From Brasilonema sp. CT11 (GTDB lineage Bacteria > Cyanobacteriota > Cyanobacteriia > Cyanobacteriales > Nostocaceae), in NCBI RefSeq assembly GCF_017982655.1, contig NZ_JABXYX010000035.1, forward strand, positions 1-64,000: 64,000 nucleotides of DNA, read 5' to 3'. Made by a program: the position numbers and the translations under genes. Below the pieces are notes generated by a model. That model ran no database searches and was not told the origin of the DNA. It saw only the letters and a list, made by a program, of their open reading frames with translations. This document shows, one piece after another, positions 17,815-27,569 of this stretch (the first letter of the stretch is position 1; each line of letters opens with the position of its first letter).

Positions 17815-18577
17815 CAAACGGTACTCCTAGCTATACTGATAGGGTAAGTTGGCGTGAATCAACATAACTTTAACATTGGCGTCTCTTCTTCCAGACATGG
17901 TTTCGTCAAGGTCAAAAAGACTTTAAACCCAATCAAAAATTTCAAGGTGATAAAGGTTATCTTTGGAGTTTCATCAATTAAGACTCCCATGAAAAAGCCG
18001 CGAAGCTCTCCGGATAGAGTACTCTATCCGGAAGACTTCGCGAAAAAAGGAGAATTAACACCTGACCAAAAATCAAAAAGAAATAAATGGCATTATCCCG
18101 AATTTTTGTCGAACATTTGATTCATATATTGAAAATTTTTAGAGTGGCTTATGAAAGATTTAGACTAAAATCAAGCAAATACGAACAAATAATTATGACA
18201 ATATGTGGACTCGTAATAATCCGGATAGGAGCCTTAATTTTACCATGATAAAAGATTTGATACAACCATAAAAAAATGGTGTATACATACACTATTTTTA
18301 GCCAAGTTATCAATAGGAACTATCTCAAAACCTGATTTTGACGTTGAAACTGAGCGGTATTGGGATTTTTAGGAGATGTCTAATCAATACATTTTCACAA
18401 AAAGCTAGGGGATTCACTGTTATCCGGGTTTTGATTGCTGCTGAGTCTATCGATTGGAAGATGAATTTATCCTCAAAGTTTCGATGATGTGAAGGGAGCG
18501 TACAAACACGTTGAATTTGATACGCCTCGTCTGTGGCATAAGTATAGTTGGAAACTTTCTTCAAATAAGACATCATT
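17815..18577. other. Intergenic region
   Basis: Divergent gap between the APC permease and the dehydrogenase gene, so promoters for both should lie here. One strong palindrome is listed separately. Short open frames (e.g. 17854-18120) read across that palindrome and have no protein-like composition, so none is called. Confidence 0.4.
17999..18042. repeat. Imperfect 44-bp palindrome
   Basis: CGCGAAG...CCGGATAGAGT on the left pairs with ACTCTATCCGG...CTTCGCG on the right, centred on AGTACT. Only the middle four-base blocks (CTCT against AAGA) mismatch. The A run on its right side would be a T run on the minus strand. Confidence 0.75.
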
Positions 18578-19462
18578 ATGAAACGCATTGCATATTTAGG
18601 ACTTGGCATCATGGGCAGTGGCATGGCAACGAACTTGCTGAAAGCGGGTTATGATGTCACGGTTTGGAATCGCAACCCAGAATCCTGTAAACCTCTGGTT
18701 CAACAAGGTGCAACACAAGCTCAAACACCTGCAAAAGCCGTTGAAAATGCTGAGGCGATTATGTACTGCCTTGCGAATGACAACGCGGTTGAAGAAGTTG
18801 TCTTTGGACAAGATGGCATTTTATCAAACGTGCGATCTTCACAAATTGCGCTCGACATGAGTACAGTTCATCCTGACACCTCGCGCCGAGAAGCCGCAGC
18901 TTATGCCGAAAAGCAAGTTGAATTTCTCGATGCTCCCGTTTTCGGCAGTAAAAACGAATCCGCAGCCGGGGGATTGTGGATTGTCGTTGGTGGCAAGCGT
19001 GACGTATTTGACCAAGTCAAACCGATTTTAGAGCCGTTAAGCGAAACGATACATTACCTGGGCGACACTGGCAAAGGGGCATCAATGAAGCTCATCGGTA
19101 ACTCGATTGTGGCAACTCAAATCCAAGCGTTAGGAGAAGCAATGGTTCTAGCGACTAAAGCCGGACTGAATCCAAAAGACGTTCTCGATGTGTTGCATGT
19201 GGTGGATTTTCGCTCTCCGATTTTTGACGGCATGGGCAAGACGCTAGTGGAGCGCAATTTTACACCAAGTTTTGCATTAAAGCACATGCTCAAAGATGCG
19301 AATTTGATTGCTCGATTTGCCCAAGATTTGAATTCTCCCACGCCTGCTGCGGCAATTGTCAGAGAAACTATCAAAGCAGCGGTTAATCAAGGATGGGGAG
19401 AAGAAAATGCGTCTGCCCTGATTAAAGCGCTGGAATTAGAAGCTGCAGTGACTGTTGAATGA
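18578..19462 (+). CDS. NAD(P)-dependent beta-hydroxyacid dehydrogenase (GLYR/3-hydroxyisobutyrate dehydrogenase-like)
   Basis: Cytoplasmic enzyme of 294 residues. The N-terminal Rossmann motif is [15 protein letters not shown], the substrate-binding block is DAPVFGSK (usually DAPVSGG), and the catalytic lysine lies in [12 protein letters not shown]. The ending [17 protein letters not shown] is typical. The family reduces glyoxylate or succinic semialdehyde, or oxidises 3-hydroxyisobutyrate. The VFGSK variant of the substrate loop resembles plant-type glyoxylate/succinic semialdehyde reductases, but the exact substrate is inferred. It stands alone between two long intergenic regions. Confidence 0.85.
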   Translation: MKRIAYLGLGIMGSGMATNLLKAGYDVTVWNRNPESCKPLVQQGATQAQTPAKAVENAEAIMYCLANDNAVEEVVFGQDGILSNVRSSQIALDMSTVHPDTSRREAAAYAEKQVEFLDAPVFGSKNESAAGGLWIVVGGKRDVFDQVKPILEPLSETIHYLGDTGKGASMKLIGNSIVATQIQALGEAMVLATKAGLNPKDVLDVLHVVDFRSPIFDGMGKTLVERNFTPSFALKHMLKDANLIARFAQDLNSPTPAAAIVRETIKAAVNQGWGEENASALIKALELEAAVTVE

Positions 19463-19857
19463 TAATTACAAATTATTGTGACCAAACCATGCACGGGGCA
19501 GGGGGCAAGGAGCAGGGAGCACAGGGAGCAGGGGGAAAGAATTAGAAACAAATTATTTGTATGAAGTGCTTCCTGAAACGGTATTACATGTGAGTCAGCG
19601 CGTTGATGACTTGGGATCTACACGGGGCAATCGCGGAGCTGCCAAGGGTGCCTGAGCGCAATCCTTGCGCTCCCCCTAGCTTCGCTAGGGGCAATGCAAA
19701 CAGAGTTTGCAGTCTTCCTGGGGGCGATAAGCCGGACGCTTTAGCTTGTGCGTATCGCCACTTTTCATGTTTTGACTATTAACAAAAATAAGAAATTCGG
19801 ATATTCTAACCAAGATATGCATTAATTTTTACCCAGAAACGTTTACCTGATCAAAAT
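19463..19857. other. Intergenic region with G-rich tandem and dispersed repeats
   Basis: 19490-19545 contains imperfect copies of GGGAGCA/GGGGCA (short tandem repeat). 19620-19760 is a GC-rich dispersed-repeat patch with the palindrome CCCCTAGCTTCGCTAGGGG. No gene is visible. Confidence 0.55.
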
Positions 19858-20523
19858 ATGACCCAAGCATACGACATCTTCCAAGCAGGCGGTCTTGTTA
19901 TGTGGCCTTTGTTGGGCTTATTTATAGTCACTTCAGTATGCATCTTGGAACGCAGTTGGTTCTGGTTGAGGCTAGTCATTCAAGAAAAACAGGTCGTGCG
20001 TGAGGTTTTAACAACAGTAAAGGTAGATTTAAAAGAAGCAGAAAAAATTGCAGAAAGTTCTCAGACTTTAGCCATTGGCAGGTTTTTAGTAGAACCTCTT
20101 AGACTCAAAAAACCCTCTCCTGAAACCTTTCATTTGGCAATCAAAGCCGCTTGTGATAAAGAATTCGTAGAAATGCGTAAGGGTGATATACTCCTGAAAA
20201 GCGTGGCGGCGATCGCCCCCTTGCTAGGTATATTAGGTACAGCTGAGGGTTTAGTCACCACTTTCACTAACCTTAAAACTACCTCTTTCAATCTTACTGA
20301 TTTCTCTAAAGTTACACCTGGTCTTGCTCAAGCACTAATTAGCTCTACAACTGCTATAGCTATTACAGTTTTTGCCTTTATCTCTTTCCTATTTTTTTTC
20401 TATTTGCGAGTCCGGCAAATGGACTTTTTTTGTCAAGTTGGCAATGAACTAGAACTCATTTATCTGCAATGCTGGCATGAGCCTTCTACTCAAACAGACA
20501 CTCAGACTAATAGTGAACAGTGA
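19858..20523 (+). CDS. MotA/TolQ/ExbB-family proton channel protein
   Basis: Inner-membrane protein of 221 residues with three hydrophobic helices: one near residues 12-30, a second at about 115-135 (AAIAPLLGILGTAEGLVTTF) and a third at about 155-185. The block PLLGILGTAEGL and the Thr-rich third helix (ALISSTTAIAITVF) are the family core that forms the proton path with an ExbD/TolR partner. No ExbD-like gene follows, so the partner must be elsewhere. It may energise outer-membrane uptake or stability. Confidence 0.85.
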   Translation: MTQAYDIFQAGGLVMWPLLGLFIVTSVCILERSWFWLRLVIQEKQVVREVLTTVKVDLKEAEKIAESSQTLAIGRFLVEPLRLKKPSPETFHLAIKAACDKEFVEMRKGDILLKSVAAIAPLLGILGTAEGLVTTFTNLKTTSFNLTDFSKVTPGLAQALISSTTAIAITVFAFISFLFFFYLRVRQMDFFCQVGNELELIYLQCWHEPSTQTDTQTNSEQ

Positions 20524-20600
20524 GTATAGCAATTCTAAATTATAAGCCCTACGGGCACGCTGCGCGAACATGAAGAATAAGATTTTCGACTTCTCTTATA

Positions 20601-20714
20601 ATACCAATTTTCTGTCAACTTGCACTTAATACTTACTTTTTCATTCTTGGCGTTCTTGGCGTCTTGGCGGTTCGTTTAATAAACATTAAGTACATATTCT
20701 TGGAGAATTGGTAT
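20601..20714. repeat. MITE-like element with ATACCAATT termini
   Basis: ATACCAATT at 20601-20609 and its inverse AATTGGTAT at 20706-20714 bound a 114-bp segment. Inner blocks ACTTAAT and ATTAAGT also pair. The middle has TTCTTGGCG repeats. A related element with ATACCAAGTTGC ends lies at 28084-28187. It encodes nothing and resembles a non-autonomous hairpin element. Confidence 0.7.
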
Positions 20715-20906
20715 AAGTTGTAAATTTCATTTTTTTTATAAAAAATCATAGCTATCGTTATTTTTAACGAATTCTTAGTTTTGATAGGTGAGTTTGTCAG
20801 TTAATACGATAAAAAAGTATTTGATAGTCTATTTTTAATGAAAAAAAGTAAATTAATCTAGCGCCGCAAAGTTTAAATTGACTGTGCATGTCATTAGTCT
20901 TTTAAG

Positions 20907-20927
20907 GTTGATGAAAGTAACATCAAC
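20907..20927 (+). repeat. Small hairpin in the pstS leader
   Basis: GTTGATG (20907-20913) and CATCAAC (20921-20927) form a perfect 7-bp stem with a 7-base loop, directly upstream of the larger inverted repeat at 20937-20994. Confidence 0.6.
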
Positions 20928-20936
20928 AAAAGTCAA

Positions 20937-20994
20937 GAGTTAACGATAAAAACTTTCTGGTGTTCCCACCCCAGAAAATTTTTATCGTTAACTC
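20937..20994. repeat. 24-bp-stem inverted repeat upstream of pstS
   Basis: The arms 20937-20960 and 20971-20994 pair over 24 bases with one mismatch around a 10-base loop (TGTTCCCACC). Outer bases (AAAGTC against GACTTT) extend the pairing with a small bulge. It could be a transcription stop, a protein-binding operator, or part of a small RNA. Confidence 0.75.
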
Positions 20995-21095
20995 TCAGAC
21001 TTTGACTTCACAGAGCGGAGTCAGTGTTGATTGAATAAATTTTTAAAAAGTCTTAAACAGATGTTGAGGAATATTTAAATTTTATTACTTCTTTA

Positions 21096-21114
21096 CTTAA
21101 CCTTTTATTAACCA
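21096..21114 (+). promoter_or_regulatory. Probable Pho box (SphR/PhoB site)
   Basis: CTTAACCT at 21096-21103, a 3-base spacer, then ATTAACCA at 21107-21114. Two such 8-mers spaced by three bases match the cyanobacterial Pho-box pattern (PyTTAAPyPy T/A), although the first base of the second copy is A. It lies 67 bases before the pstS start, the expected place for activation under phosphate starvation. Confidence 0.6.
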
Positions 21115-21180
21115 CTAGCGTAGTAGGTTATTTGCGTCATTGTTAATCAACACAAAATTACTTATTAATAACGGGGTAAT

Positions 21181-22218
21181 ATGACATTTTCAACTAATGT
21201 TTTGAGTCGTGTAGTTAGTGTTTCAACTGTCACGGCTGTTGTTGCTTTTGGACCAATTTTTAACGCGCTCGCCCAAGCAGAAACCCTTAATGGTGCAGGA
21301 GCAACTTTTCCCGCTCCACTCTACGAACGTTATGCTCGTGAAGTAAAAAAGAAGTATCCGGACCTAACAGTTAACTATCAAGCCGTTGGTAGCGGAGCTG
21401 GTGTTAATCAAGTTATTGCTGGCACTGTTCAATTTGGTGCTAGTGATTCTGCTATGACTGATGCGGAAATGGCTAAAGTTAAGAGTGGTGTCATCCTAGT
21501 ACCTACCGCAGGTGGTGCTGTTGCAGTTGTTCACAATCTTCCAATAGATAATCTCAAATTGTCCCGCAAGACACTACCAGCGATTTTCTCTGGTCAAATT
21601 ACTAACTGGAACGATCCTCAAATCAAAGCAGATAATCCTGGTGTGAATCTACCTAATCAGCCGATTAAAGCTGTTGTTCGCGCCGATAGTAGTGGTACAT
21701 CTTTCATTTTTACCAACCATTTGAGTTCTATAAATCCTGATTTTAAAGGACGAGTTGGCACCAGCAAGTCTCCAAATTGGACTATCCCGAATGTCACTAA
21801 GGCAAAAGGCAATCCAGGTGTAGCGAGTTCAGTAACTCGCACTCCAGGTGCCATTGGTTATGTTGAGTATGAATACGCCCTGAAAAACAAGCTCAAAGTA
21901 GCACAGGTGCAGAACAAGCAAGGAGAATTTGTCGCTCCTTCTTTACAAACTGCCAACCAAGCTTTATCAACTGTAAACTTCCCAGCCAATTTCCGGGTTT
22001 TTGTTGACGATCCAGCACAGGGTTATCCTATCGTTGGTCTAACCTGGTTGTTGATATATAAAAGTTATCCTAATGCTGCCCAAGGAACAGCTGTCAAGAA
22101 CTTTGTGAATTGGGTACTAACAGATGGTCAACAAATTAATGACGACCTAAACTACACTCGCATTCCAAATCCTGTGGCTCAAAAAGTCATACAAACGGTT
22201 AACAGCGCTATCAAATAA
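21181..22218 (+). CDS. pstS: Phosphate ABC transporter substrate-binding protein PstS
   Basis: Periplasmic phosphate-binding protein of 345 residues. A signal peptide ends at about FNALAQA, followed by the family start LNGAGATFPAPLYERY. Phosphate-contact blocks are VGSGAGVNQVIAG, FGASDSAMT, RADSSGTSFIF and TPGAIGYVEYEYA. No lipobox is visible. First gene of pstSCAB. A hairpin after its stop may let pstS message be made or kept in excess over the rest of the operon. The Pho box and long leader suggest induction by phosphate limitation. Confidence 0.95.
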   Translation: MTFSTNVLSRVVSVSTVTAVVAFGPIFNALAQAETLNGAGATFPAPLYERYAREVKKKYPDLTVNYQAVGSGAGVNQVIAGTVQFGASDSAMTDAEMAKVKSGVILVPTAGGAVAVVHNLPIDNLKLSRKTLPAIFSGQITNWNDPQIKADNPGVNLPNQPIKAVVRADSSGTSFIFTNHLSSINPDFKGRVGTSKSPNWTIPNVTKAKGNPGVASSVTRTPGAIGYVEYEYALKNKLKVAQVQNKQGEFVAPSLQTANQALSTVNFPANFRVFVDDPAQGYPIVGLTWLLIYKSYPNAAQGTAVKNFVNWVLTDGQQINDDLNYTRIPNPVAQKVIQTVNSAIK

Positions 22219-22247
22219 TCTGTCATCTGACACTTTTTCCTCTACCA

Positions 22248-22268
22248 GGGTGGGCTATTTGCCCACTC
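22248..22268 (+). terminator. Hairpin between pstS and pstC
   Basis: GGGTGGGC (22248-22255) pairs with GCCCACTC (22261-22268) around TATTT, with one G-T pair. There is no strong T run, so it more likely acts as a partial stop or an mRNA-stabilising 3' end that raises PstS relative to the membrane subunits. Confidence 0.5.
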
Positions 22269-22304
22269 TAAAATCATGAACATAATTTAATTCTCTGATT
22301 CGTA

Positions 22305-23297
22305 ATGACAAATTCCTCTGAACCAGCTAATAACAATCAACCTAGTTTGATTGATGAAAGTATAGACATAACAGCTAGCAGTGGGAAAAATTTCTGGATA
22401 GATAAAGGATTTACATGGCTAGTTTATGCGTTTGCTGCCCTAACGGTTACTGTCCTGTTTTGGATGAGTTGGATCATCTTTGAAAAAGCTCTACCAGCTA
22501 TTAATAAGTTTGGACTAGGGTTCTTGTGGAATCAACAATGGGATACAGGTAATCTCGTTTTTGGTGCCTTGCCATATATTTATGGCACTTTGGTTAGCAG
22601 CGCGATCGCCATGTTGTTTGCCGTACCAGTGGGGATAGCGGTAGCCTTAGTCACGAGTGAAAATTTTCTCCCTGCTTCAGCACGTGCAACCATAGCTTTT
22701 ATCGTAGAACTCATCGCTGCTATTCCCAGCGTCATTATTGGTTTGTGGGGTGTTTACGTTTTTATTCCAAGTTTTGTACCTCTACAAACGTGGCTATCCA
22801 ACATCTTCGGGTGGATACCACTGTTTCATACACCAAGTCCTGCTGGGTTCAATATGTTGACTGCTGGCATAATTCTTGCGATTATGATTTTGCCGACGAT
22901 GGCAGCAATTAGTCGTGAAGTTTTGTTAGTTGTTCCTAAAGAGTTACGCAGTGGCTCAATGGCTCTGGGTTCTACTCGTTGGGAAACTATTTTTCGGGTG
23001 ATATTACCCGCTGGATTTTCTGGAATAGTGGGTGCAGGTATGCTTGCCCTAGGTAGAGCTTTGGGAGAAACAATGGCCGTGACTATGGTGATTGGTAACT
23101 CGGCTCAGGTTAGTCTTTCACTACTTGATCCAGGTTACTCAATTCCCTCTGTCTTAGCCAATGAATTTGCTGAAGCTCAAGACCCATTGCACATTGGTGC
23201 TTTAACATATTTGGGCTTGATTCTATTTCTTGTGACTTTAGTTGTCAATATTTGTGCTTTAGTGGTTGTACAGTTTGTCAGTGGCAAGAGCAAGTAG
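22305..23297 (+). CDS. pstC: Phosphate ABC transporter permease PstC
   Basis: Inner-membrane permease of 330 residues with six predicted helices. The family block around GALPYIYGTLVSSAIAMLFA starts the permease domain, and the ATPase-docking loop is MALGSTRWETIFRVILPAG followed by ALGRALGETMAVTMVIG, the EAA-type motif. About 45 extra N-terminal residues are polar. It pairs with PstA to form the phosphate channel. 86 bases separate it from pstS and 119 from pstA. Confidence 0.95.
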   Translation: MTNSSEPANNNQPSLIDESIDITASSGKNFWIDKGFTWLVYAFAALTVTVLFWMSWIIFEKALPAINKFGLGFLWNQQWDTGNLVFGALPYIYGTLVSSAIAMLFAVPVGIAVALVTSENFLPASARATIAFIVELIAAIPSVIIGLWGVYVFIPSFVPLQTWLSNIFGWIPLFHTPSPAGFNMLTAGIILAIMILPTMAAISREVLLVVPKELRSGSMALGSTRWETIFRVILPAGFSGIVGAGMLALGRALGETMAVTMVIGNSAQVSLSLLDPGYSIPSVLANEFAEAQDPLHIGALTYLGLILFLVTLVVNICALVVVQFVSGKSK

Positions 23298-23416
23298 AAA
23301 GCTTATTTTCAAGACACTAGGGACACAAATGACAAGTGTCAAACACTGGTAAAATGTCTTATGTATTCTATTTCTAAAGCAAGATGCGGAAGTTGCAAAT
23401 CATTTGAGCAAAGAAT

Positions 23417-24295
23417 ATGAGCACTCATCAAGAGTCTGAGATAGATCAATCAGTGGCAGCAGAGATATGTAGTCCTCTACCACCTATAAGGCAGATATTT
23501 AACAGTGGCATGACTGTGATAGCATTCTCGCTCTCAGCTTTAGCCCTGATTCCTTTGCTGTCATTGCTGTCGGAAATTATCGGAAGGGGTATAACAAGCA
23601 TCAAACCATCTATGTTTGTAACATCAGTCATAAACGATGGATTTGGGAATGCGATTGTTGGTACCTTGGAAATGGTAGTCATTGCGGCGCTGTTCAGTAT
23701 TCCGACTGGAGTCATGACAGGCATATTTTTGTCAGAAATTGGTAAAGGAAGTCGCATTGGTCGTACTGTTCGCTTTGTCGCCTCTATTCTGACTGGAGTT
23801 CCTTCAATTGTTGTCGGTGTTTTTGCTTACGCTGTTATTGTATTGATCACTAAGAAATTTAGTGCGATCGCAGGTGGTTTTGCATTGGCGATTCTCATGC
23901 TCCCCGTGATCGTATTGACAACAGAAGAAGCCCTAAAACTTATTCCCACTTCTGTACGTCTGGGATCAGCTGCCTTGGGAGGAACTCGTTTTCAGACGAC
24001 TTGGCGCGTTGTAGTCACAGCAGCAATTCCCACAATTACCACAGGGGTTTTGTTAGCCGTAGCTCGTGCTGCAGGTGAAACAGCACCCTTGATTTTTACT
24101 GCTTTGTTCAGTTTAGATTGGTCAAGCGACTTATTGGGTCCAACAGCTTCCCTATCCGTATTAATTTTTAACTTATACAACGATCCCTCGCCAGAAAAAA
24201 CAGCATTAGTTTGGACTGCTTCTGTTGTCTTAGTTGGGATAATTATGTTAATCAGTATTCTCTCTCGTGTTTTCATAACAAAGAGAAATGTCTAA
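23417..24295 (+). CDS. pstA: Phosphate ABC transporter permease PstA
   Basis: Second permease subunit, 292 residues, six helices. Characteristic blocks are FGNAIVGTLEMVVIAALF, GVPSIVVGVFAY and the ATPase-docking loop AALGGTRFQTTWRVVVTAAIP with ARAAGETAPLIFTA. The N-terminal 30 residues are polar and cytoplasmic. The PstB gene follows after 49 bases, consistent with a single operon. Confidence 0.95.
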   Translation: MSTHQESEIDQSVAAEICSPLPPIRQIFNSGMTVIAFSLSALALIPLLSLLSEIIGRGITSIKPSMFVTSVINDGFGNAIVGTLEMVVIAALFSIPTGVMTGIFLSEIGKGSRIGRTVRFVASILTGVPSIVVGVFAYAVIVLITKKFSAIAGGFALAILMLPVIVLTTEEALKLIPTSVRLGSAALGGTRFQTTWRVVVTAAIPTITTGVLLAVARAAGETAPLIFTALFSLDWSSDLLGPTASLSVLIFNLYNDPSPEKTALVWTASVVLVGIIMLISILSRVFITKRNV

Positions 24296-24344
24296 TCACA
24301 TCTGAAGTCATGTGGTGAACTATTGTTATAATATTTAACACAAT

Positions 24345-25124
24345 ATGAGTAAATTCAACCCAGCAATCAAAGTCAAGAACCTTAGCTTCTACTATGGCAC
24401 TTCCAAAGCACTGGAAGGCGTAACAATGGATGTCTACGAGAACCAAGTCACCGCAATTATTGGTCCTAGCGGTTGTGGTAAATCTACATTCATTAAATGC
24501 CTTAATCGCATTAGTGAATTAGAAGGAGCAGTAAAAGTAGATGGCAGCGTAGAATTTTATGGTCAAAATATCTACAGTTCTCGTGTTAACCTAAATCGGC
24601 TACGCCGCCAAATAGGTATGGTGTTTCAAAAGCCAAACCTTTTTCCCATGAGCATTTACGATAATATCGTTTACGGGATAAAAATTGCTGGATGGCGTCC
24701 TAGAGCAGAACAAGATGAAATAGTTGAATATGCTCTGCGAGGTGCTGCTATTTGGAATGAGGTAAAAGATAAACTACAGAAATCAGCTTTAGGGCTTTCT
24801 GGTGGTCAACAACAGCGTCTATGTATTGCTCGTGCTTTAGCAGTTAAACCAAAAATTATCTTAATGGATGAGCCTTGTTCGGCTCTTGACCCAATAGCAA
24901 CAATGAAAATTGAGGAGCTCATCCATAGTTTACGCAATGAACTAACAATTGCAATTGTAACTCATAATATGCAGCAAGCCGCTCGTGTTTCTGATTTCAC
25001 CGCTTTCTTCAGCACTGATGAAAGTCGAATTGGTCAAATGGTTGAATTTGGATCAACAAATCAAATCTTCGGCAATGCTCTTGATTCTCGCACCCGCGAC
25101 TACACTTCTGGACGTTTTGGATAA
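24345..25124 (+). CDS. pstB: Phosphate ABC transporter ATPase PstB
   Basis: ABC ATPase of 259 residues. Walker A is [10 protein letters not shown], followed by KCLNRISEL typical of PstB; Q-loop [16 protein letters not shown]; signature [16 protein letters not shown]; Walker [14 protein letters not shown]; switch histidine in IVTHNMQQA. The end [10 protein letters not shown] is the usual PstB tail. It powers phosphate uptake through PstCA. No phoU gene follows. Confidence 0.96.
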   Translation: MSKFNPAIKVKNLSFYYGTSKALEGVTMDVYENQVTAIIGPSGCGKSTFIKCLNRISELEGAVKVDGSVEFYGQNIYSSRVNLNRLRRQIGMVFQKPNLFPMSIYDNIVYGIKIAGWRPRAEQDEIVEYALRGAAIWNEVKDKLQKSALGLSGGQQQRLCIARALAVKPKIILMDEPCSALDPIATMKIEELIHSLRNELTIAIVTHNMQQAARVSDFTAFFSTDESRIGQMVEFGSTNQIFGNALDSRTRDYTSGRFG

Positions 25125-25416
25125 GAAGCTCAATCACGTAAAATTTGACTAGTTTGTGTCAAATAAGTTAGGAAAAGAAGTGAGGTAACCGGATTTAACT
25201 CATAACAGTATTTTTTGAAGTATATCTTCCACCTGCTGAGAGTTGTTATCGAGAAGACATAGTTAGAAACTATCCTTGACTTTAACAGTTTATATACTTA
25301 GAAGAGTGCCTGTGTGTTCATACAGTAGGCTTAGAGGATTTCATACCGAATTTAACGAGGGGAAGAAGAATTACTTGTCCTACATCCGGCCATTTTTTGA
25401 GTTTGTCCAACTCACG

Positions 25417-26076
25417 TTAATTAAAATGATATTTGCGATCCTGTATCCATATACTTATAGGTACAGCTTTACCTTGGGCATTCACTTTTATCTCTACTAC
25501 TAGCGGTTGCGGTTGTCCTGGTTTGATTGCTCTGGCTGTTGAGATATGTTTGTTAATATCGTTCCGCTGATCTTCTGGGATGTAATAAATTTCTACTCCG
25601 TAAGTAATTGAATTGTATATAAGATTACCTTTTAAAGTTATCTGATTTGCTCCTAGAGAGGTTGGGTATTGTCCAGTTACTCGGACAGGTTTCCAAGCTT
25701 GAGGAATTGTACTACCAGAGGATTTTTGCTCCTCTAAAATGACATACAAGCTAGTTCCTTGTGCTAAAGGATAGAATTCTTACTTCGGAGCAGGATGTTG
25801 CTTTACTATATCTGTCCAACCAGGAAGTTTTTTTAAATTATCAACACCGGAAATGTCATAACTCAGCGTCACCGAGTAACCGCGCAACAAATCATAAGGA
25901 TCTACAGCTAAAGTTTGCAAAATCGCAGTTTTCCCTGTAACAATCGTGTAAATTGCTTGGGCTGGTACTGCTAAAATTAATCCTATTTGAATGACTAAAG
26001 GCAAGACAAATCGCCAAATAGGTATAACCGTTTCTGAAGGCTCATTTTCTAAAAGTAATCCTTGATTATTTTCCAT
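25417..26076 (-). pseudogene. GDYXXLXY-type membrane-anchored protein, interrupted by one in-frame stop
   Basis: Read on the minus strand from ATG 26076, the frame gives an N-terminal helix (WRFVLPLVIQIGLILAVPAQ), then DPYDLLRGYSVTLSYDIS, which fits the GDYXXLXY domain family. A TAA at 25780-25782 interrupts it after PAPK. The identical frame then continues with EFYPLAQGTSLYVILEE and the rest of the domain to the natural stop at 25417. No frameshift is present, so one base substitution explains the break. Without the stop it would be about 219 residues, the normal size. It is either a recent pseudogene, a read-through case or a sequencing error. The partner gene DUF2157 lies just upstream, a common pairing. 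Confidence 0.8.
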
Positions 26077-26135
26077 ATAAAGTAATAATTACGTTCGCGA
26101 AGCATTGAGTGTTATCATGAATTACAAACTATGAA

Positions 26136-27569
26136 TTATGTTGAGCAATTATTTTCAGAAGTTGGTGCAGTTGGTAAAGATGACAAATAGCGTTCAAACC
26201 ACAATCCAGCCAAAATTACAGCAATACCGCACAAGACAAAAACTAAGGATTTCAATAATAAGGCGGTTTCATATTCCAGCATCCGGCTAAGAATTTGTAG
26301 TGTAATTAACACTATGCCACCCCAAAAAGCTTGCCGTTTTCCTAACTCTAGTGCTTCGCGTATTAGTCCAAATCCTAAGACTCCTAAAAGAACATTAAAA
26401 GTGAAAATTGGGATAGCTGGAATAGGAGTGATGGTTTGATGAATGAAGATGACTAAACTAGTCATGATAATCAAGCTGCCAATAAAAATTGTTTTGAAAT
26501 CAATTCTCTGACGCTCTTGGTTGTACGTTGGACGTAATAAATGCCACCATTGCCAGAAAGCTAAAAGTGTGAAAATTATAACATCTACAAAGAGTAGCCA
26601 AGTTGTGAAATAAGTGTTTTTAACTATAGCTTGATAACCAGTTAATTGAGCTGACCAGAGCCCACGAAAGGATAAAAGATAAAAAATGATACTAAAAAAT
26701 ACTAGGATTAGCGATCGCGCAAAGGGTTGAAATATCCTAGAAGGGAATTGCCTAAATAGTAAGTCATCATAACTCCACAATAATGCTGGTGGAATGGCAA
26801 AAGCGACTATGGTAATCCAAGGCGGGGTATCTATGTATGTTATCAACTGTAATGACTGGAGATGGAATTGCCAGGATGTCACAAATGCGATCGCTGCAAT
26901 TCTGAAAATCCAACGAGAATGACACCAGTAAGCTAACGGTACAAATAACAATCCTAAAACTAGGGGTATATGTTCTATGACCAGTCGCCCCCATGTCAAC
27001 TCATTTCTGGGAAAGTCCCAATTAAAAAATCCCGTCAAATACCCTATTATCAATAAAATTAGAGAAAGTATGCCCAAAGAAGTTAAGCGTAAACTGTACG
27101 CCATTAGTAAAACAGCTAATCCCCAGCCTAGAAAAAGTTCATAAATTGAACCGTTAACATGAAAAGTTTGCGCCAACAAGGCCATATTTGCGCCTATTAT
27201 CAAAGCGCCTAAAACTAGCAACCCTTCACCAAAGTTTTTTTGACGGCGTATTCGGCTAGTTGCGGATTGTCTCCACAAACTAAAACCAGCGATGTTAGTT
27301 GTCAAAAATAAAATTAACAGTATTATTAATTTTCCTTCTCTAGACAAAGCTTGCCAATTGGCAGCCACAAAAGTAATTACACCTAAGCCTAGTAATATTG
27401 AACCTACAGCGATTAAGGTAAAAACGAAGCGATCGCCCCCCGCATTTTCTAGCTCGTTAAATTGATATCTTTGTGCAAGTATTTGATAAAATTTTCTATC
27501 AATCAGTCCTTCATTCTGCCAGAGTTGCGCTTCTTGACGCAACTGGCGGCGAAAATTATCAAATAACAT
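26136..27569 (-). CDS. DUF2157-domain multi-pass membrane protein
   Basis: Membrane protein of 477 residues. The soluble N-terminal part (about 1-45, LRQEAQLWQNEGLIDRKFY) is the conserved DUF2157 start, followed by roughly a dozen hydrophobic helices. The biochemical role of the family is unknown. It is typically encoded next to a GDYXXLXY protein, as here (59-base gap), and the two presumably work together in the cytoplasmic membrane. In this genome the partner carries a stop codon, so the pair may be losing function. Confidence 0.82.
   Translation of the reverse strand: MLFDNFRRQLRQEAQLWQNEGLIDRKFYQILAQRYQFNELENAGGDRFVFTLIAVGSILLGLGVITFVAANWQALSREGKLIILLILFLTTNIAGFSLWRQSATSRIRRQKNFGEGLLVLGALIIGANMALLAQTFHVNGSIYELFLGWGLAVLLMAYSLRLTSLGILSLILLIIGYLTGFFNWDFPRNELTWGRLVIEHIPLVLGLLFVPLAYWCHSRWIFRIAAIAFVTSWQFHLQSLQLITYIDTPPWITIVAFAIPPALLWSYDDLLFRQFPSRIFQPFARSLILVFFSIIFYLLSFRGLWSAQLTGYQAIVKNTYFTTWLLFVDVIIFTLLAFWQWWHLLRPTYNQERQRIDFKTIFIGSLIIMTSLVIFIHQTITPIPAIPIFTFNVLLGVLGFGLIREALELGKRQAFWGGIVLITLQILSRMLEYETALLLKSLVFVLCGIAVILAGLWFERYLSSLPTAPTSENNCST

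Noticed and set aside
17854-18120. Open frame of 88 codons upstream of the dehydrogenase gene
   Set aside because: It crosses the 44-bp palindrome, has a low-complexity Lys-rich composition and matches no family pattern.
18325-18624. Minus-strand frame of 99 codons overlapping the dehydrogenase start
   Set aside because: It overlaps a well supported gene on the other strand and has no recognisable motif.
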